Part shown: in pieces, positions 45,871 through 55,194 of the stretch
How the letters are laid out: each line of letters starts with the position of its first letter
Position numbering within the stretch: position 1 is the stretch's first letter
Assembly: GCA_016713985.1 (NCBI GenBank)
Contig: JADJOD010000011.1
Span: forward strand, 124,001 to 188,000
Origin: Lewinellaceae bacterium
Lineage (GTDB): Bacteria; Bacteroidota; Bacteroidia; Chitinophagales; Saprospiraceae
Reading direction: 5' to 3'
DNA: 64,000 nucleotides
Translations under genes and position numbers: made by a program
The notes under the pieces: generated by a model
Told to the model about the DNA's origin: nothing
Databases searched by the model: none
The model's input: only the letters and a program-made list of their open reading frames with translations

Positions 45871-46909
45871 ATCGCCGGAAGATTTCAACCCGGTCGTTTC
45901 CGATACCAAACGACGTTACGGGTATTGCATTTGCCGGGAGGCTCGGGGCCGGGATACCGCTGCCGAGCCTCCTGTTATTTTGAAGCAGCCGTATTTCGTC
46001 CCATTCATTACCATCCAGAAATTGTTGCAAGACGCGGGCGCCGCCCTCTACCATCAGGGTGGCGTGATTGTTTTTGGCCAGATTGTCCAGCATGGAGGGT
46101 ATGGCCACAGACTGATTTTCCTGCGGGAAAAACTGCGTTTTTATAAATATGCCCAGTCTTTTTGGTCCGTAAACCCATGTTTCGACCGAATCATCGAGCA
46201 GATGGTAGTTGGAAGGTATTTTTCCGTGGGTATCGAAAACGACCCGAAGCGGCTTTTTTCCAAAATAAAACCTTGTATCCAATCGTGGATTGTCAATTAC
46301 GGCGGTGTTCGTACCCACCAGGATAGCATCCGTTTCACTTCGCCATTTGTGCACCAGCCGAATACTTGCAGCCTCCGAAACAGGTGTACGTTCTCCGGTT
46401 TTTCCCAAAAAACCATCCAGCGATTGGGCCCATTTGAGAATCACATAGGGCTTTTTGCGGGTGATCCAGGAAAAAAAGAACCTGTTCAGCCATAAACCTT
46501 CCTCTTCCAGCACAGCGGATTTTACGTTAACTCCCGCAGCCTTTAGTTTTTCCAGGCCTTTTCCACTTACGAGCGGGTTAGGATCGGTATTTGCAACCAC
46601 CAGTGCGGGAATCTTGTGCTGCAGGATCAAATCCACACAAGGTGGTGTTTTTCCGTGGTGAAAGCAGGGTTCGAGGGAACAGTACAGGGTAGAGTGGGGG
46701 ATAAACGCCCGGTTTTCCGGAGCAACCGAACGGAGGCAATTCACCTCCGCGTGTGCCTCTCCGTACTTTTGATGCCAACCTTCTCCTATAATCCGGCCAT
46801 TATGCACTAAAACTGCACCCACCATCGGATTGGGTGAAACCTGACCCGCCCCCAAACGCGCGAGGTCGAAACACCGGCGCATATAAAGATCGTCAGATTT
46901 ATGCTCCAT
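45857..46909 (-). CDS. ribD: riboflavin biosynthesis deaminase/reductase
   Basis: 350-aa bifunctional enzyme: N-terminal cytidine-deaminase-like domain with zinc motifs HAEVNCL (catalytic Glu) and SLEPCFHHGKTPPC, then the C-terminal 5-amino-6-ribosylamino-uracil-phosphate reductase domain (YVILKWAQSLDGFLG, RLVHKWRSETDAILVGTNT, LMVEGGARVLQQFL). It performs two middle steps of riboflavin synthesis. Its start overlaps the end of pyrF by 11 nt, so the two are probably translated from one message. All expected motifs are present. Confidence 0.93.
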   Translation of the reverse strand: MEHKSDDLYMRRCFDLARLGAGQVSPNPMVGAVLVHNGRIIGEGWHQKYGEAHAEVNCLRSVAPENRAFIPHSTLYCSLEPCFHHGKTPPCVDLILQHKIPALVVANTDPNPLVSGKGLEKLKAAGVNVKSAVLEEEGLWLNRFFFSWITRKKPYVILKWAQSLDGFLGKTGERTPVSEAASIRLVHKWRSETDAILVGTNTAVIDNPRLDTRFYFGKKPLRVVFDTHGKIPSNYHLLDDSVETWVYGPKRLGIFIKTQFFPQENQSVAIPSMLDNLAKNNHATLMVEGGARVLQQFLDGNEWDEIRLLQNNRRLGSGIPAPSLPANAIPVTSFGIGNDRVEIFRRSTTC

Positions 46910-47735
46910 GACGTTGAACAGTTACCTGCAACAACAAACCGGCCATTTCCTGTTGTAATTTTATCGCCTCGATCTTCGCTTTTTCTTCAAAATCCTCACC
47001 CGCCGAGGCGTAAATAATACTGCGGGAGGAATTGACTAAGAGTCCGCAATCCCCGGTGAGTCCGTACCTGCAAATGGTATCAAGATCACCTCCCTGGGCG
47101 CCGACACCGGGCACGAGTAAAAAATGCTCTGGCGCAATTTCCCGAACCCGCGCAAAGGCCTCCGGGTGGGTTGCGCCAACAACAAACATGAGGTTGCCGG
47201 GATTGCCCCATTGCTGCGCGCGGCGCATGACGGTTTCCCAGAGGGGTTCCTGCGTATCCAGCAGGGTACTGCGTTGAAAATCGCCGCTGCCTTTATTGGA
47301 AGTCAATGCCAGCAAGATGACCCATTTTCCTTCAAAATCCAGAAATGGGGTGACGCTGTCCGCTCCCATGTACGGCGCCACCGTAACCGCGTCAAAGGCC
47401 ATTTTTTGGAAAAATGCTTCGGCATACTTTCGGCTGGTGTTGCCGATGTCTCCACGTTTTGCGTCAGCAATGATAAAGTGTTGACTACCAATATATTCTA
47501 CTGTACGTTTTAACGTAACCCAGCCTTCCGGGCCCAGGGCTTCGTAGAAGGCAAGATTGGGTTTATAAGCCACACAATAGTCGCGTGTGGCATCGATAAT
47601 CCGCCGGTTAAATTCAAAAACCGGGTCGTCAAAGGCATTCAAATGCCGGGGAATTTTGTCTGCTTCACTGTCCAATCCAACACACAAAAAGGTTTTTTTG
47701 CGGAAAATTTCGGTAACAAGAGTTGATCGGTCCAT
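46899..47735 (-). CDS. pyrF: orotidine-5'-phosphate decarboxylase, type 2
   Basis: 278-aa TIM-barrel decarboxylase making UMP. It opens FLCVGLDSEADKIPRH, has YKPNLAFYEALG, the catalytic IIADAKRGDIGNTSRKYAEA (Lys-x-Asp), TVAPYMGADSV, and the phosphate-binding FLLVPGVGAQGGD..NSSRSIIYA. Type 2 (PyrF of ~270-280 aa) is the form usual in Bacteroidota. A TAATTTTG -7 element is 5 nt upstream of the ATG, implying a very short or absent leader. It overlaps ribD downstream. Confidence 0.94.
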   Translation of the reverse strand: MDRSTLVTEIFRKKTFLCVGLDSEADKIPRHLNAFDDPVFEFNRRIIDATRDYCVAYKPNLAFYEALGPEGWVTLKRTVEYIGSQHFIIADAKRGDIGNTSRKYAEAFFQKMAFDAVTVAPYMGADSVTPFLDFEGKWVILLALTSNKGSGDFQRSTLLDTQEPLWETVMRRAQQWGNPGNLMFVVGATHPEAFARVREIAPEHFLLVPGVGAQGGDLDTICRYGLTGDCGLLVNSSRSIIYASAGEDFEEKAKIEAIKLQQEMAGLLLQVTVQRHGA

Positions 47736-47739
47736 GTTG

Positions 47740-47747
47740 CAAAATTA
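47740..47747 (-). promoter_or_regulatory. -7 promoter element TAATTTTG abutting pyrF
   Basis: Exact TAnnTTTG on the minus strand ending 5 nt before the pyrF ATG. A start site 5-7 nt downstream would give a leaderless or nearly leaderless pyrF-ribD mRNA. Confidence 0.4.
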
Positions 47748-47760
47748 CCCGTTCCCGGGA

Positions 47761-48279
47761 TTATTCATTGCCAATCAGCTCGATGAAAATACCGTCGGGG
47801 TCCTGAAAAAGGATCAGGTACACGCCTTTTTGAAGTTCAACGGGTGTCTGGCCGAGCAAGGGAATATTGTTTTTTCGCAATCTTTCCAGAAACGGCGCAA
47901 CCGACTGAACGGAAATGGATACGTAGCGCATTCCGGCCCCATCCTGGATGTGTTTCTGTGGTGCGTTTCGGGGCACGTTGTCAAAAGTCATTAGTTTGCA
48001 CTCGGTTGCAAATTTGGAATCTTCCAGTTTCAACACCTTGACCTGGGCCGGCAAACCACCGGTCAGCCCCGACGTTTTTCCCAATTCGGCATCCATGTTG
48101 ATGACCCCCACTTCTTCCATACCCAGTACATTTTTGTAAAAATCCAGCGAGCGGTTCAGGTCCGTTACCACTACGCCGATATTCATGACAGCTTGTCCGG
48201 TTTCGCCGGACTGCCTGCATTGAAACAAAACGGCAGAAAAAATCAGGAAAATGAAAAAGATGTTCCGGTTAATCATCAT
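47761..48279 (-). CDS. VOC-family (glyoxalase/dioxygenase fold) lipoprotein
   Basis: 172-aa lipoprotein: signal ending SAVLFQC, then one vicinal-oxygen-chelate domain (NIGVVVTDLNRSLDFYKNVLGM, YVSISVQSVAPFLERLRKNNI, LILFQDPDGIFIELIG). Metal ligand positions are only partly conserved (the terminal Glu is present), so activity is uncertain. Start choice is between adjacent ATGs at 48279 and 48276. Location in the envelope is unusual for VOC enzymes but recurrent in Bacteroidota. A -7 TATCTTTG lies 42 nt upstream. Confidence 0.75.
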   Translation of the reverse strand: MMINRNIFFIFLIFSAVLFQCRQSGETGQAVMNIGVVVTDLNRSLDFYKNVLGMEEVGVINMDAELGKTSGLTGGLPAQVKVLKLEDSKFATECKLMTFDNVPRNAPQKHIQDGAGMRYVSISVQSVAPFLERLRKNNIPLLGQTPVELQKGVYLILFQDPDGIFIELIGNE

Positions 48280-48320
48280 GCAGGCAGTCGTGTGATTGGG
48301 TAAAACAAACAAAAACAAGG

Positions 48321-48328
48321 CAAAGATA
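48321..48328 (-). promoter_or_regulatory. -7 promoter element TATCTTTG for the VOC lipoprotein gene
   Basis: Exact TAnnTTTG on the minus strand, 42 nt before the start at 48279 and downstream of the M4-protease terminator. Confidence 0.45.
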
Positions 48329-48354
48329 TTGATCGGAGCATTACTGCCGCGAAA

Positions 48355-48392
48355 AATAAAAAACCCTTCCGGCATCGCGCCGAAAGGGTTTT
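48355..48392 (-). terminator. intrinsic terminator after the M4 protease gene
   Basis: On the minus strand AAACCCTTTCGGC pairs with the arm at 48361-48373 (12 of 13), 5-nt loop, followed by a T-rich run (TTTTTTATTTTT). Classic rho-independent terminator. Confidence 0.85.
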
Positions 48393-48407
48393 ACCTGGAA
48401 AAAGTTT

Positions 48408-50801
48408 TTATTTTTTGACAAATTTGCTGCTGATCACGCCGGATTCCGTTTCCACAGAGACGAAATACAAACCTGCGGCAAGACTTGATACGTCTAACGC
48501 TTCCCCTGCGTCGGACAGGCGAACGTTTTTAACGAGCACACCGTTTGCGGCATAAATTTTTACCGACCGGAGTGCTTCGGCCGACTGAATATACAGGTTA
48601 TCGGCAACGGGGTTGGGGAACAACATCACTTTCCCCGACAAGGTACTTCCCAAAAATCCTGCGTCGGAATTCTGATCTGTCACCGGTTTAATACTTTGTG
48701 TGCTTACACCCGTGCCCGTGCTTTCACCCATGATGTTGACATTACTCGTGCCGTTCACGGTTACGGCATCGATGTAAATATTGTCGCTGTCGTCGCTGGC
48801 ATCGCACTGGAAGCGGAATTGTGCGTTGGTCGGGAAGGTATACTGGGCATTACTCATGGTAATGTTGACCACGTAAAATGTGTTATTGTTGAAATTGGCT
48901 CCCCTCGCATACGATGCGATGGTACTCCAGGTCGTTCCGTTAAAGTAACGCACCCAAAAATCTTCGTTATTTTCCATCCCGACTGCCCTGAAATAAAACT
49001 GAAGCGCTAACTGGTCGTAAGCACTTACGTCGACGACAGCGGAAGTCATGGCGGACGCCGTGCCGGAATTATCGCGGATCTGGATGGAGTAATTGCCTTC
49101 ATACGAATTGGCTGCGCTGTTTACGCGGGCGCAATCGGCGCCGCCGTCCGTCCAGCCATCCCAGCCTGTTTCAAAATAGCCGGAAAGAACGGGGCCGCCG
49201 CCGCCGCCGCCGCCGCCGTACTCCGTACCGACACCTACTGCATACCAGGCATCAGTAGTAGCAATTTCTTCCGGAGAACCCGCTCCGAACAGGTCTTTTG
49301 CGGCCTGTATGGCGCCTGCACGGGCGGCAGCATAATTGGAGGACGAGGTGAGGTACACCGTCAGATTCCGGTAAGCAATGGCCGCTGCGTTGTCGATTCC
49401 GATACCCGTGACGGAATAGGCGTTGCCAAGATCGTTGGTGCCGGACTCTCCCTGGCTCAGGATATAAAACCATTTATTCTGAACACCGGAATTGGTGTGT
49501 ACACCACCGTTGTCGCCACTGCCGGTATACCAATAGGTGCCGAGATACGTGTCCGGATCGGCGTAAAGATTGGGATTCGACATAGAACGAATGGCGCCGC
49601 TGCCGCTGATAAATATGTCGTGCCCCATGAGCCAGTCATTGGAGCCGGACGCATAATTTTCAATGGCTTCGCCAAAAATATCGGAAAACGACTCGTTCAA
49701 AGCGCCCGACTGGTTGGAATATACCAGGTTGGCCGAATACTGGGTTACACCGTGGGTGATTTCGTGACCGCAAATATCAAGAGACACGAGGGGCGAATAG
49801 GTGGAGCCGTCGCCGTCGCCATAGGTCATGCGACTGCCGTCCCAGAATGCATTGACGTAATTATTGGAATAATGCACATAGGATTTAATGATGGCCCCGG
49901 TGCCGTTATAAGAATTTCGGCCGTGGTTATTCAGGTAATAAGCATGGGTACGTTCTGCACCCCAATGTGCGGATACGCCGGTATTGTCGCCGGTAAAATT
50001 GGAAGTGGCGCTGGTAAAATCCGTGGCAGCGGTATAGTTCGTGCCATTGTTCAAATTAAAAGTTTGAATACCGCTACCACTGGTGGTTTGGCGCAGACGG
50101 TAGGATGTGCCCGTAAAATCAGCCGTGAAGGGCACACTTCCGTTGTACAAACTATTGCCGGTGGCGGGCACATTCGTATTGCAGATCAGGGAATGTTCCT
50201 GGATAAAAGCGCCCGTGTGAGCATCAATAAAAACATTGGCCCGATACAAGGGATCTGCGGCAAAGATGTCAAATTTGTAAGCGAGGCGGGGTGCTGCAAT
50301 TCCTTCCGGATCTGCCACCACAACCAGTTCGGCTTCCGGTTTTTTATAGTCCGGATAACCGTCTTTGACCCCATCTTCCCAGGCATATTGCCGGGCGCCG
50401 ACATGATTGAGCGCGGCGTCAAATGCGCTGGAAACGGAAATTGCGGGGTTAACGTCCAGGTCCGAAACCATCCTGTAATCTCCTGTCATTAAATCAAATA
50501 CGCCGTCTTTTGAGTGCACGGTATACGTTGCGCCGTCAACTTTGACGCCCTTGTAGTACTGCTGAAAACGTTCGTGGCTAAAACCAATTTCGTCGTTGTC
50601 GGTGCGCAGGCTTTTGAGGTCGTCCGTAGCCTCCATCTGCAGGTATTGTCTCATGATACCGCTTTGTTGGCTGGTGTTTACTTTTTGCTGGAGATTGATT
50701 TGGTTAGGCGCTTTTTTACCCGGTGCCGGTTTTATTGTTTGGGCAAAACCGGAAGAGGTCGCAAGCACAGCAAGGCAAAACACGATTAAATTTTTTTTCA
50801 T
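48408..50801 (-). CDS. M4-family zinc metallopeptidase with type A T9SS domain
   Basis: 797-aa secreted thermolysin-like protease. Signal peptide MKKNLIVFCLAVLATSSGFAQ, FTP/PepSY propeptide (to about residue 190), catalytic domain with the zinc motif CGHEITHGVTQYS and third ligand in GALNESFSDIFGEAIE, and AAAIAYRNLTVYLT. A Gly8 linker from a CCG microsatellite (49194-49219) leads to a ~150-aa beta-sandwich (GYFETGWDGWTDGG), and a type A sorting domain MLFPNPVADNLYIQS..AAGLYFVSVETESGVI. Expected to be exported by Sec and T9SS, activated by propeptide removal, and to degrade external protein. The ATG at 50801 begins the signal peptide. Confidence 0.92.
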   Translation of the reverse strand: MKKNLIVFCLAVLATSSGFAQTIKPAPGKKAPNQINLQQKVNTSQQSGIMRQYLQMEATDDLKSLRTDNDEIGFSHERFQQYYKGVKVDGATYTVHSKDGVFDLMTGDYRMVSDLDVNPAISVSSAFDAALNHVGARQYAWEDGVKDGYPDYKKPEAELVVVADPEGIAAPRLAYKFDIFAADPLYRANVFIDAHTGAFIQEHSLICNTNVPATGNSLYNGSVPFTADFTGTSYRLRQTTSGSGIQTFNLNNGTNYTAATDFTSATSNFTGDNTGVSAHWGAERTHAYYLNNHGRNSYNGTGAIIKSYVHYSNNYVNAFWDGSRMTYGDGDGSTYSPLVSLDICGHEITHGVTQYSANLVYSNQSGALNESFSDIFGEAIENYASGSNDWLMGHDIFISGSGAIRSMSNPNLYADPDTYLGTYWYTGSGDNGGVHTNSGVQNKWFYILSQGESGTNDLGNAYSVTGIGIDNAAAIAYRNLTVYLTSSSNYAAARAGAIQAAKDLFGAGSPEEIATTDAWYAVGVGTEYGGGGGGGGPVLSGYFETGWDGWTDGGADCARVNSAANSYEGNYSIQIRDNSGTASAMTSAVVDVSAYDQLALQFYFRAVGMENNEDFWVRYFNGTTWSTIASYARGANFNNNTFYVVNITMSNAQYTFPTNAQFRFQCDASDDSDNIYIDAVTVNGTSNVNIMGESTGTGVSTQSIKPVTDQNSDAGFLGSTLSGKVMLFPNPVADNLYIQSAEALRSVKIYAANGVLVKNVRLSDAGEALDVSSLAAGLYFVSVETESGVISSKFVKK

Positions 50802-51000
50802 TTGAAAACGATTTTGATAGTACACAATAAGGTGAAAAACTGTGATTATTTTGTTTAAGGCACGGAAAAGTAGTGCATATTTTAATTATTTCATCCGCCT
50901 GAAAGATTTTTTTGCAAGCAGAACAAACTGCCGATAAAAATATGGGAACTGTAGCCTTTCCGACACCCCGGGCCTTCCAAGGGCCGGACTTGCCCGAAGT

Positions 51001-52206
51001 TTATGCCGGGAATGATATTTTACCCATACCAATCAGGGGCAATCCTCCCAGACTGTCGTTGGGCAGCGGCTCGCCGGCTACGGTTTCATTGGCCAAAGCG
51101 GCGAACAATACGGCTTCTTTGGCATCGCCATCCACCCCCAAATCTTGCATCGGCAACATTTTCCATCCGGGCAATTTATCCGATAAATATTTGACAATCA
51201 GCGGGTTATGCGCACCGCCGCCACTCAGGTATAAAACCGGAGCAGGTGTGCCGGTAGTTTGCGGACAGGCCCTGGTCAGGGCTTCTGCAATGGTATCCGC
51301 CGTCAGCCTGGTCAATGTGGCCATGATATCGAAAGTGGACAAATCATTTAATCCCGTGCGTTGTATGGCCGCTTTTACCCAATTGACAGAAAAGAGTTCC
51401 GGCCCGATGGTTTTGGGAAAGGGTTTTGCAAAAAACGGATCTTCACGAAGTTTATCCAGCAGAGATTTGTTGATCTGCCCTTTCCGTGCAAACTGTGCGT
51501 CTTTATCAAAGGGCTGGCCGAAATACTCCTGCGCAAAAGCATCGATCAGGGTGTTACCGGGGCCGGTATCCGTCGCAAAGGATTCGTTGGCATTGCCGTC
51601 GCCGGGCAGCCAGGTAAAATTGGCAATGCCGCCGATATTGAGCAAACAGCGGTTCTCTCCTTTTTGAGAAAACAGAAAATAATCACCGTATAAAGCAAGC
51701 GGGGCGCCTTCCCCGCCGGCGGCAACGTGTTTTTGCCTGAAATCGCTGAGCGTAATGACCCCGGTGCGCAAGGCCAGAAAATCGCCGTCGCCGATTTGCA
51801 GCGTGGCATTCGGATATTCGGGCATGCCGTGAAATATCCTGGGTGCGTGGAATACGGTTTGCCCGTGACTGGCGAGCAGGTCAATGTCGCCGGAAGAAAG
51901 CCCCCAACCGGCGAGACATTGGTTCACCAATGCCGCATGGCGTTCCGCAACCAGCACATTTAAAAGCACAAGATGTTGAAAATCAATTTCTTTTTTGGCA
52001 AAAACACGCCGTATTTCCGACCGGAAACGATCGTCGTAGTTGATGGTCTGAAATTTTAGCAACTTCACCCGGGTATGTATTCCGGAGCCCTCAAAAGCGC
52101 ATAAAGCGATGTCCAGTCCGTCGAGTGATGTGCCGGACATCAGGCCGATGATGTGCCGAACCGGTTTGTTTGCAATGGCCGCAAGTTGTTGAATGTGTTT
52201 TTTCAT
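51001..52206 (-). CDS. anmK: anhydro-N-acetylmuramic acid kinase
   Basis: 401-aa sugar kinase of peptidoglycan recycling, which phosphorylates and opens 1,6-anhydroMurNAc. Seen are IIGLMSGTSLDGLDIALCAF (ATP/sugar region), LLASHGQTVFHAP, TLQIGDGDFLALRTG, LNIGGIANFTWLP, ATDTGPGNTLIDAFAQ (catalytic Asp) and VLYLSGGGAHNPLIV. Length is slightly above the E. coli enzyme. The ATG at 52206 is chosen over the in-frame start at 52260. murQ is not adjacent. Confidence 0.93.
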   Translation of the reverse strand: MKKHIQQLAAIANKPVRHIIGLMSGTSLDGLDIALCAFEGSGIHTRVKLLKFQTINYDDRFRSEIRRVFAKKEIDFQHLVLLNVLVAERHAALVNQCLAGWGLSSGDIDLLASHGQTVFHAPRIFHGMPEYPNATLQIGDGDFLALRTGVITLSDFRQKHVAAGGEGAPLALYGDYFLFSQKGENRCLLNIGGIANFTWLPGDGNANESFATDTGPGNTLIDAFAQEYFGQPFDKDAQFARKGQINKSLLDKLREDPFFAKPFPKTIGPELFSVNWVKAAIQRTGLNDLSTFDIMATLTRLTADTIAEALTRACPQTTGTPAPVLYLSGGGAHNPLIVKYLSDKLPGWKMLPMQDLGVDGDAKEAVLFAALANETVAGEPLPNDSLGGLPLIGMGKISFPA

Positions 52207-52304
52207 GTCAGTGCGAATATAAATGAATGACCTGCTTTTGTCCAGGTATTTAGCAAGCAAAACAAGACATTTTTACCTGCGTGGAGTATATACCGGAGAC
52301 TTTC

Positions 52305-52312
52305 TAAATTTG
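52305..52312 (+). promoter_or_regulatory. -7 promoter element TAAATTTG upstream of the Rieske gene
   Basis: Exact TAnnTTTG. Transcription expected at about 52317-52319 coincides with the first ATG, favouring translation from the second ATG at 52341 or a leaderless message. Confidence 0.45.
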
Positions 52313-52340
52313 CCGGATGCACCATACTATTTTACCGCCT

Positions 52341-53429
52341 ATGTTTCAGATAGAACCAGATATCCGCCGTGCCGCAACGCTGCCCGGCACTTTTTATAAT
52401 TCTCCGGAAAGCTTCACCGCCGGCCGGGAGAAAATATTTGCCCGCTCCTGGCAAATGGCCGTTCATGCGGAAGAAACGGTCCGGCTTCCCCATGATGCCA
52501 TGCCGTTTCAGTTTATGGACAACTTCATCGAAGAGCCTTTGTTGCTGCTGCGTGACGGACAAAACGCACTGCGTTGTTTGTCAAATGTTTGTACTCATCG
52601 GGGGAAAATTCTGGTGGAACACCCGGGCAAGCTGGAACGCGGCATTATTTGCGGGTATCACGGCAGACGGTTTCATCTCGGCGGGGAATTCGCGGCAATG
52701 CCCGAAACCGAGGGCATGGAAAACTTCCCCTGCGCAGACGATAACCTGGCTAATATCCCCGTACACCAATGGCGGCAATTTGTTTTTACTTCACTTGATC
52801 CCGCATGCCCGTTTCCCGAATGGATTGCGGGTATGGAACGAAAGATCGGTTTTTTGCCGCTGGAACAGTTCCGTTTCGATGCGGCGCGTTCCCGCGACTA
52901 CCTTGTAAAGGCAAACTGGGCCCTGTATTGCGACAATTACTTAGAGGGATTTCACATTCCTTTTGTTCATAAATCACTTGCGGCGACGCTTGACTGGGGC
53001 GCGTATCGAACCGAATTATTCGACTGGGGCAACGTACAGGTGGGCATTTCCAAAGGTGGTGAGGAAATATTTGACCTGCCTGCGGGCCACGAGGACCACG
53101 GGCAGGCTATCGCGGGATATTATTTTTGGCTGTTTCCCAATATCATGTTCAATTTTTATCCCTGGGGTTTGTCGCTCAATATCGTAAGGCCATTGCGTGA
53201 AGATTTGACCAAAGTAAGTTTCCGGGCCTACGTGTGGAATGCCGCCAAACTGGGCAAAGGAGCGGGCGCCGATCTTGATTTGGTGGAAAGGGAAGACGAA
53301 GCGGTGGTGGAACAGGTGCAGATCGGAACACGTTCCCGGTTCTACAAACACGGGCGGTTTTCGCCGGGACAGGAAAAAGGGGTGCATCAATTTCACCGGC
53401 TTGTTGCAGATGCATTCGCTGCAAAATGA
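52341..53429 (+). CDS. Rieske non-heme iron oxygenase, large subunit
   Basis: 362-aa (370 from ATG 52317) aromatic-ring-hydroxylating-dioxygenase alpha-subunit-like protein. The N-terminal Rieske [2Fe-2S] domain has NVCTHRGK and IICGYHGRRFHLGG (Cys-x-His..Cys-x2-His). The C-terminal catalytic domain has CDNYLEGFHIPFVHKS with the mononuclear iron histidines. Similarity in layout to choline/carnitine monooxygenase oxygenase components suggests hydroxylation of a quaternary amine or similar, but no reductase or ferredoxin gene adjoins it, so neither electron donor nor substrate is established. Confidence 0.85.
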   Translation: MFQIEPDIRRAATLPGTFYNSPESFTAGREKIFARSWQMAVHAEETVRLPHDAMPFQFMDNFIEEPLLLLRDGQNALRCLSNVCTHRGKILVEHPGKLERGIICGYHGRRFHLGGEFAAMPETEGMENFPCADDNLANIPVHQWRQFVFTSLDPACPFPEWIAGMERKIGFLPLEQFRFDAARSRDYLVKANWALYCDNYLEGFHIPFVHKSLAATLDWGAYRTELFDWGNVQVGISKGGEEIFDLPAGHEDHGQAIAGYYFWLFPNIMFNFYPWGLSLNIVRPLREDLTKVSFRAYVWNAAKLGKGAGADLDLVEREDEAVVEQVQIGTRSRFYKHGRFSPGQEKGVHQFHRLVADAFAAK

Positions 53430-53507
53430 AATTAATGTTACCTTTAAGGCAGCAAATTGCAGTGTCGTATGCTCTAACCAACCATCTTAATCGAGCCGCC
53501 ACTTTCC

Positions 53508-54358
53508 ATGATCATTTATTTACTCCGGTACGTATCGGTACCCTTGCTGTTATTATGGTTCCGGGTTTTGCCTGTGCCTCCTGTGTCGATAGCATTGAAC
53601 TGGATATCCACTCCGTACAGTGTTATGGACTCCGAAATGGCGTTATTCGAGTTGATGCTGTTTTTGGTGGAGAAAAACCTTATTTTTATTCAATTGATGG
53701 TCAGTCGTTTAGCACAAATTCTACCTTCGACCGTTTGTGGCCGGGCGCTTATACGATTTATGTTCGCGACGCTTCGGGTTGTGTTAAACAATGGCAGGTT
53801 ACGGTGCCCGAACCGGAAGAACTGGAAGTGTATTTGTTTGCCGATAGGGATACCGCCATTGAAGGCGAAGCGGTTCGCCTGCATGCGTTAGTCACCCCTC
53901 CGGGAATCCCGATAGAGGCCATGGAGTGGCGGCCGCCCAATTTGTTTCAGCGCTCCGATTCCGTGGTACAGATCGTGCATTTGTCGGAGACCACCGATAT
54001 CGCCGTTGAGGTCAGCACCGCTGACGGTTGTATTGCACGCGACCAAGTCACCGTATTTGTTGAAAAGACCAATCTTTACTTTCCCAATGTGATCAGGCCG
54101 GGCAGCAACCAGGATGCTTATTTCACCTTATTTGCCGGGGAAGGTATCGCGCGTATTGTGTACATGTCGGTCTACAGCCGCGGAGGAGGTATCGTTTTTG
54201 AACGAAAGAATTTTCCACCCAATGACCCGCTGCGGGGTTGGAACGGTCGCTGGGGCAGCAAACCCGTACAATCGGGCGTATACCTCTGGGTTGCGGAAGT
54301 GGAATACCTGAACGGCAAAAGAAAACAACTTCAGGGCAGTGTAACGGTGTTGAAATAA
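53508..54358 (+). CDS. small surface protein with SprB-like motif and type B sorting domain, frameshifted
   Basis: Reconstructed 283-aa exported protein. ATG 53508 opens a signal peptide (MIIYLLRYVSVPLLLLWFRV); adding one T to the run 53566-53569 links it to FACASCVDSIELDIHSVQCYG. A SprB-type repeat (CYGLRNGVIRVDAVFGGEKP..YSIDG..GAYTIYVRDASGC) is followed by an Ig-like segment and a type B sorting domain (NLYFPNVIRPGSNQDAYFTL..PVQSGVYLWVAEVEYLNGK). Without the correction, the frame would start at 53426 with no signal peptide. Likely a T9SS cargo; converges with the DUF4261 gene. Confidence 0.72.
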
Positions 54359-54363
54359 GCGGC

Positions 54364-55194
54364 CTATAACTCCAGTTTCATGGTTTCGCCTTCCTGAAAG
54401 GCTGCTTTTGAAAGGCGGGCCGTCAGTTTTTGCCCTTCTGCTGTGGTAAAATTCTGACCGTCCTTTAATTCCATATTGTATTGAATAACCGTAAGCGCCG
54501 CGTCGTACAAAACGGCGTGTACATCCGCGAGTGATTGTTTGGAATTTACCACTTCCATTTCTTTCAACCCGAATTCCTGCAAGCCATAGGTATAACCGTT
54601 GCTTGATTCATTTTCCTGAATCATGCCGAAATAAACCCAGCAATACAAGGGAATTGTCTGATTGTCGCGCATGTTCCGCGCTGCGGAGAGGTAAAAATCT
54701 TTGGACAGGAGCAAATATTGTCCGCTCATATAAAACCCTGAAGACGAGGTGTTTTCAAGCACTCCACCGGCAATTTTTGTGAAAATTTTATACAGATCAA
54801 GCGTTTTTCCAGATGCTCCGATGACGGAAATAACGACTTGTGCCTTGTGCGCCCCGGCTTCCTGTCCGGCGGTCCGCCACAACCAGGATAATTTCGCTGC
54901 CGTCCGAATCTCTGCGGGTGCAACCGGGTAGTCGAGAAACGCGATCATCACCGTTGCATTCGACACCGAAAACACAATGGTTTTATCCGCAACGCTAGAC
55001 GAGTCGGTTTTGACTTTCCAGTCTTTTTTTAAAGCGGCGAGAATGACCTTCGCGTCGGGGACGGTTTGATCGTTCAACAGAATCGTTCCGCTGATAACCT
55101 TTTGACTGGCAGGTGTTTGCGGGTCGGTTTTTTGGGCAAACATCTGCAAATGAAATAATACACTGGAGGCGATGAGCAAAATAAACGGGCGCAT
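54364..55194 (-). CDS. exported DUF4261 domain protein
   Basis: 276-aa protein: signal peptide MRPFILLIASSVLFHLQMFAQ, then a region of short Ser/Thr-rich strands and the DUF4261 block (SSSGFYMSGQYLLLSKDFYL, YCWVYFGMI, GYTYGLQEFGLKEMEVVNS, and NMELKDGQNFTTAEGQK). DUF4261 proteins are usually cytoplasmic and of unknown function; an exported version is less common. Assignment is from the TYGLxxFGxxExEV and LKDGxxFT patterns. No partner genes are evident. Confidence 0.6.
   Translation of the reverse strand: MRPFILLIASSVLFHLQMFAQKTDPQTPASQKVISGTILLNDQTVPDAKVILAALKKDWKVKTDSSSVADKTIVFSVSNATVMIAFLDYPVAPAEIRTAAKLSWLWRTAGQEAGAHKAQVVISVIGASGKTLDLYKIFTKIAGGVLENTSSSGFYMSGQYLLLSKDFYLSAARNMRDNQTIPLYCWVYFGMIQENESSNGYTYGLQEFGLKEMEVVNSKQSLADVHAVLYDAALTVIQYNMELKDGQNFTTAEGQKLTARLSKAAFQEGETMKLEL

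Noticed and set aside
49497..50492. 331-aa plus-strand open frame inside the M4 protease gene
   Set aside because: Antisense shadow of Gly/Thr/Asn-rich coding sequence; the protease frame carries catalytic motifs and a signal peptide.
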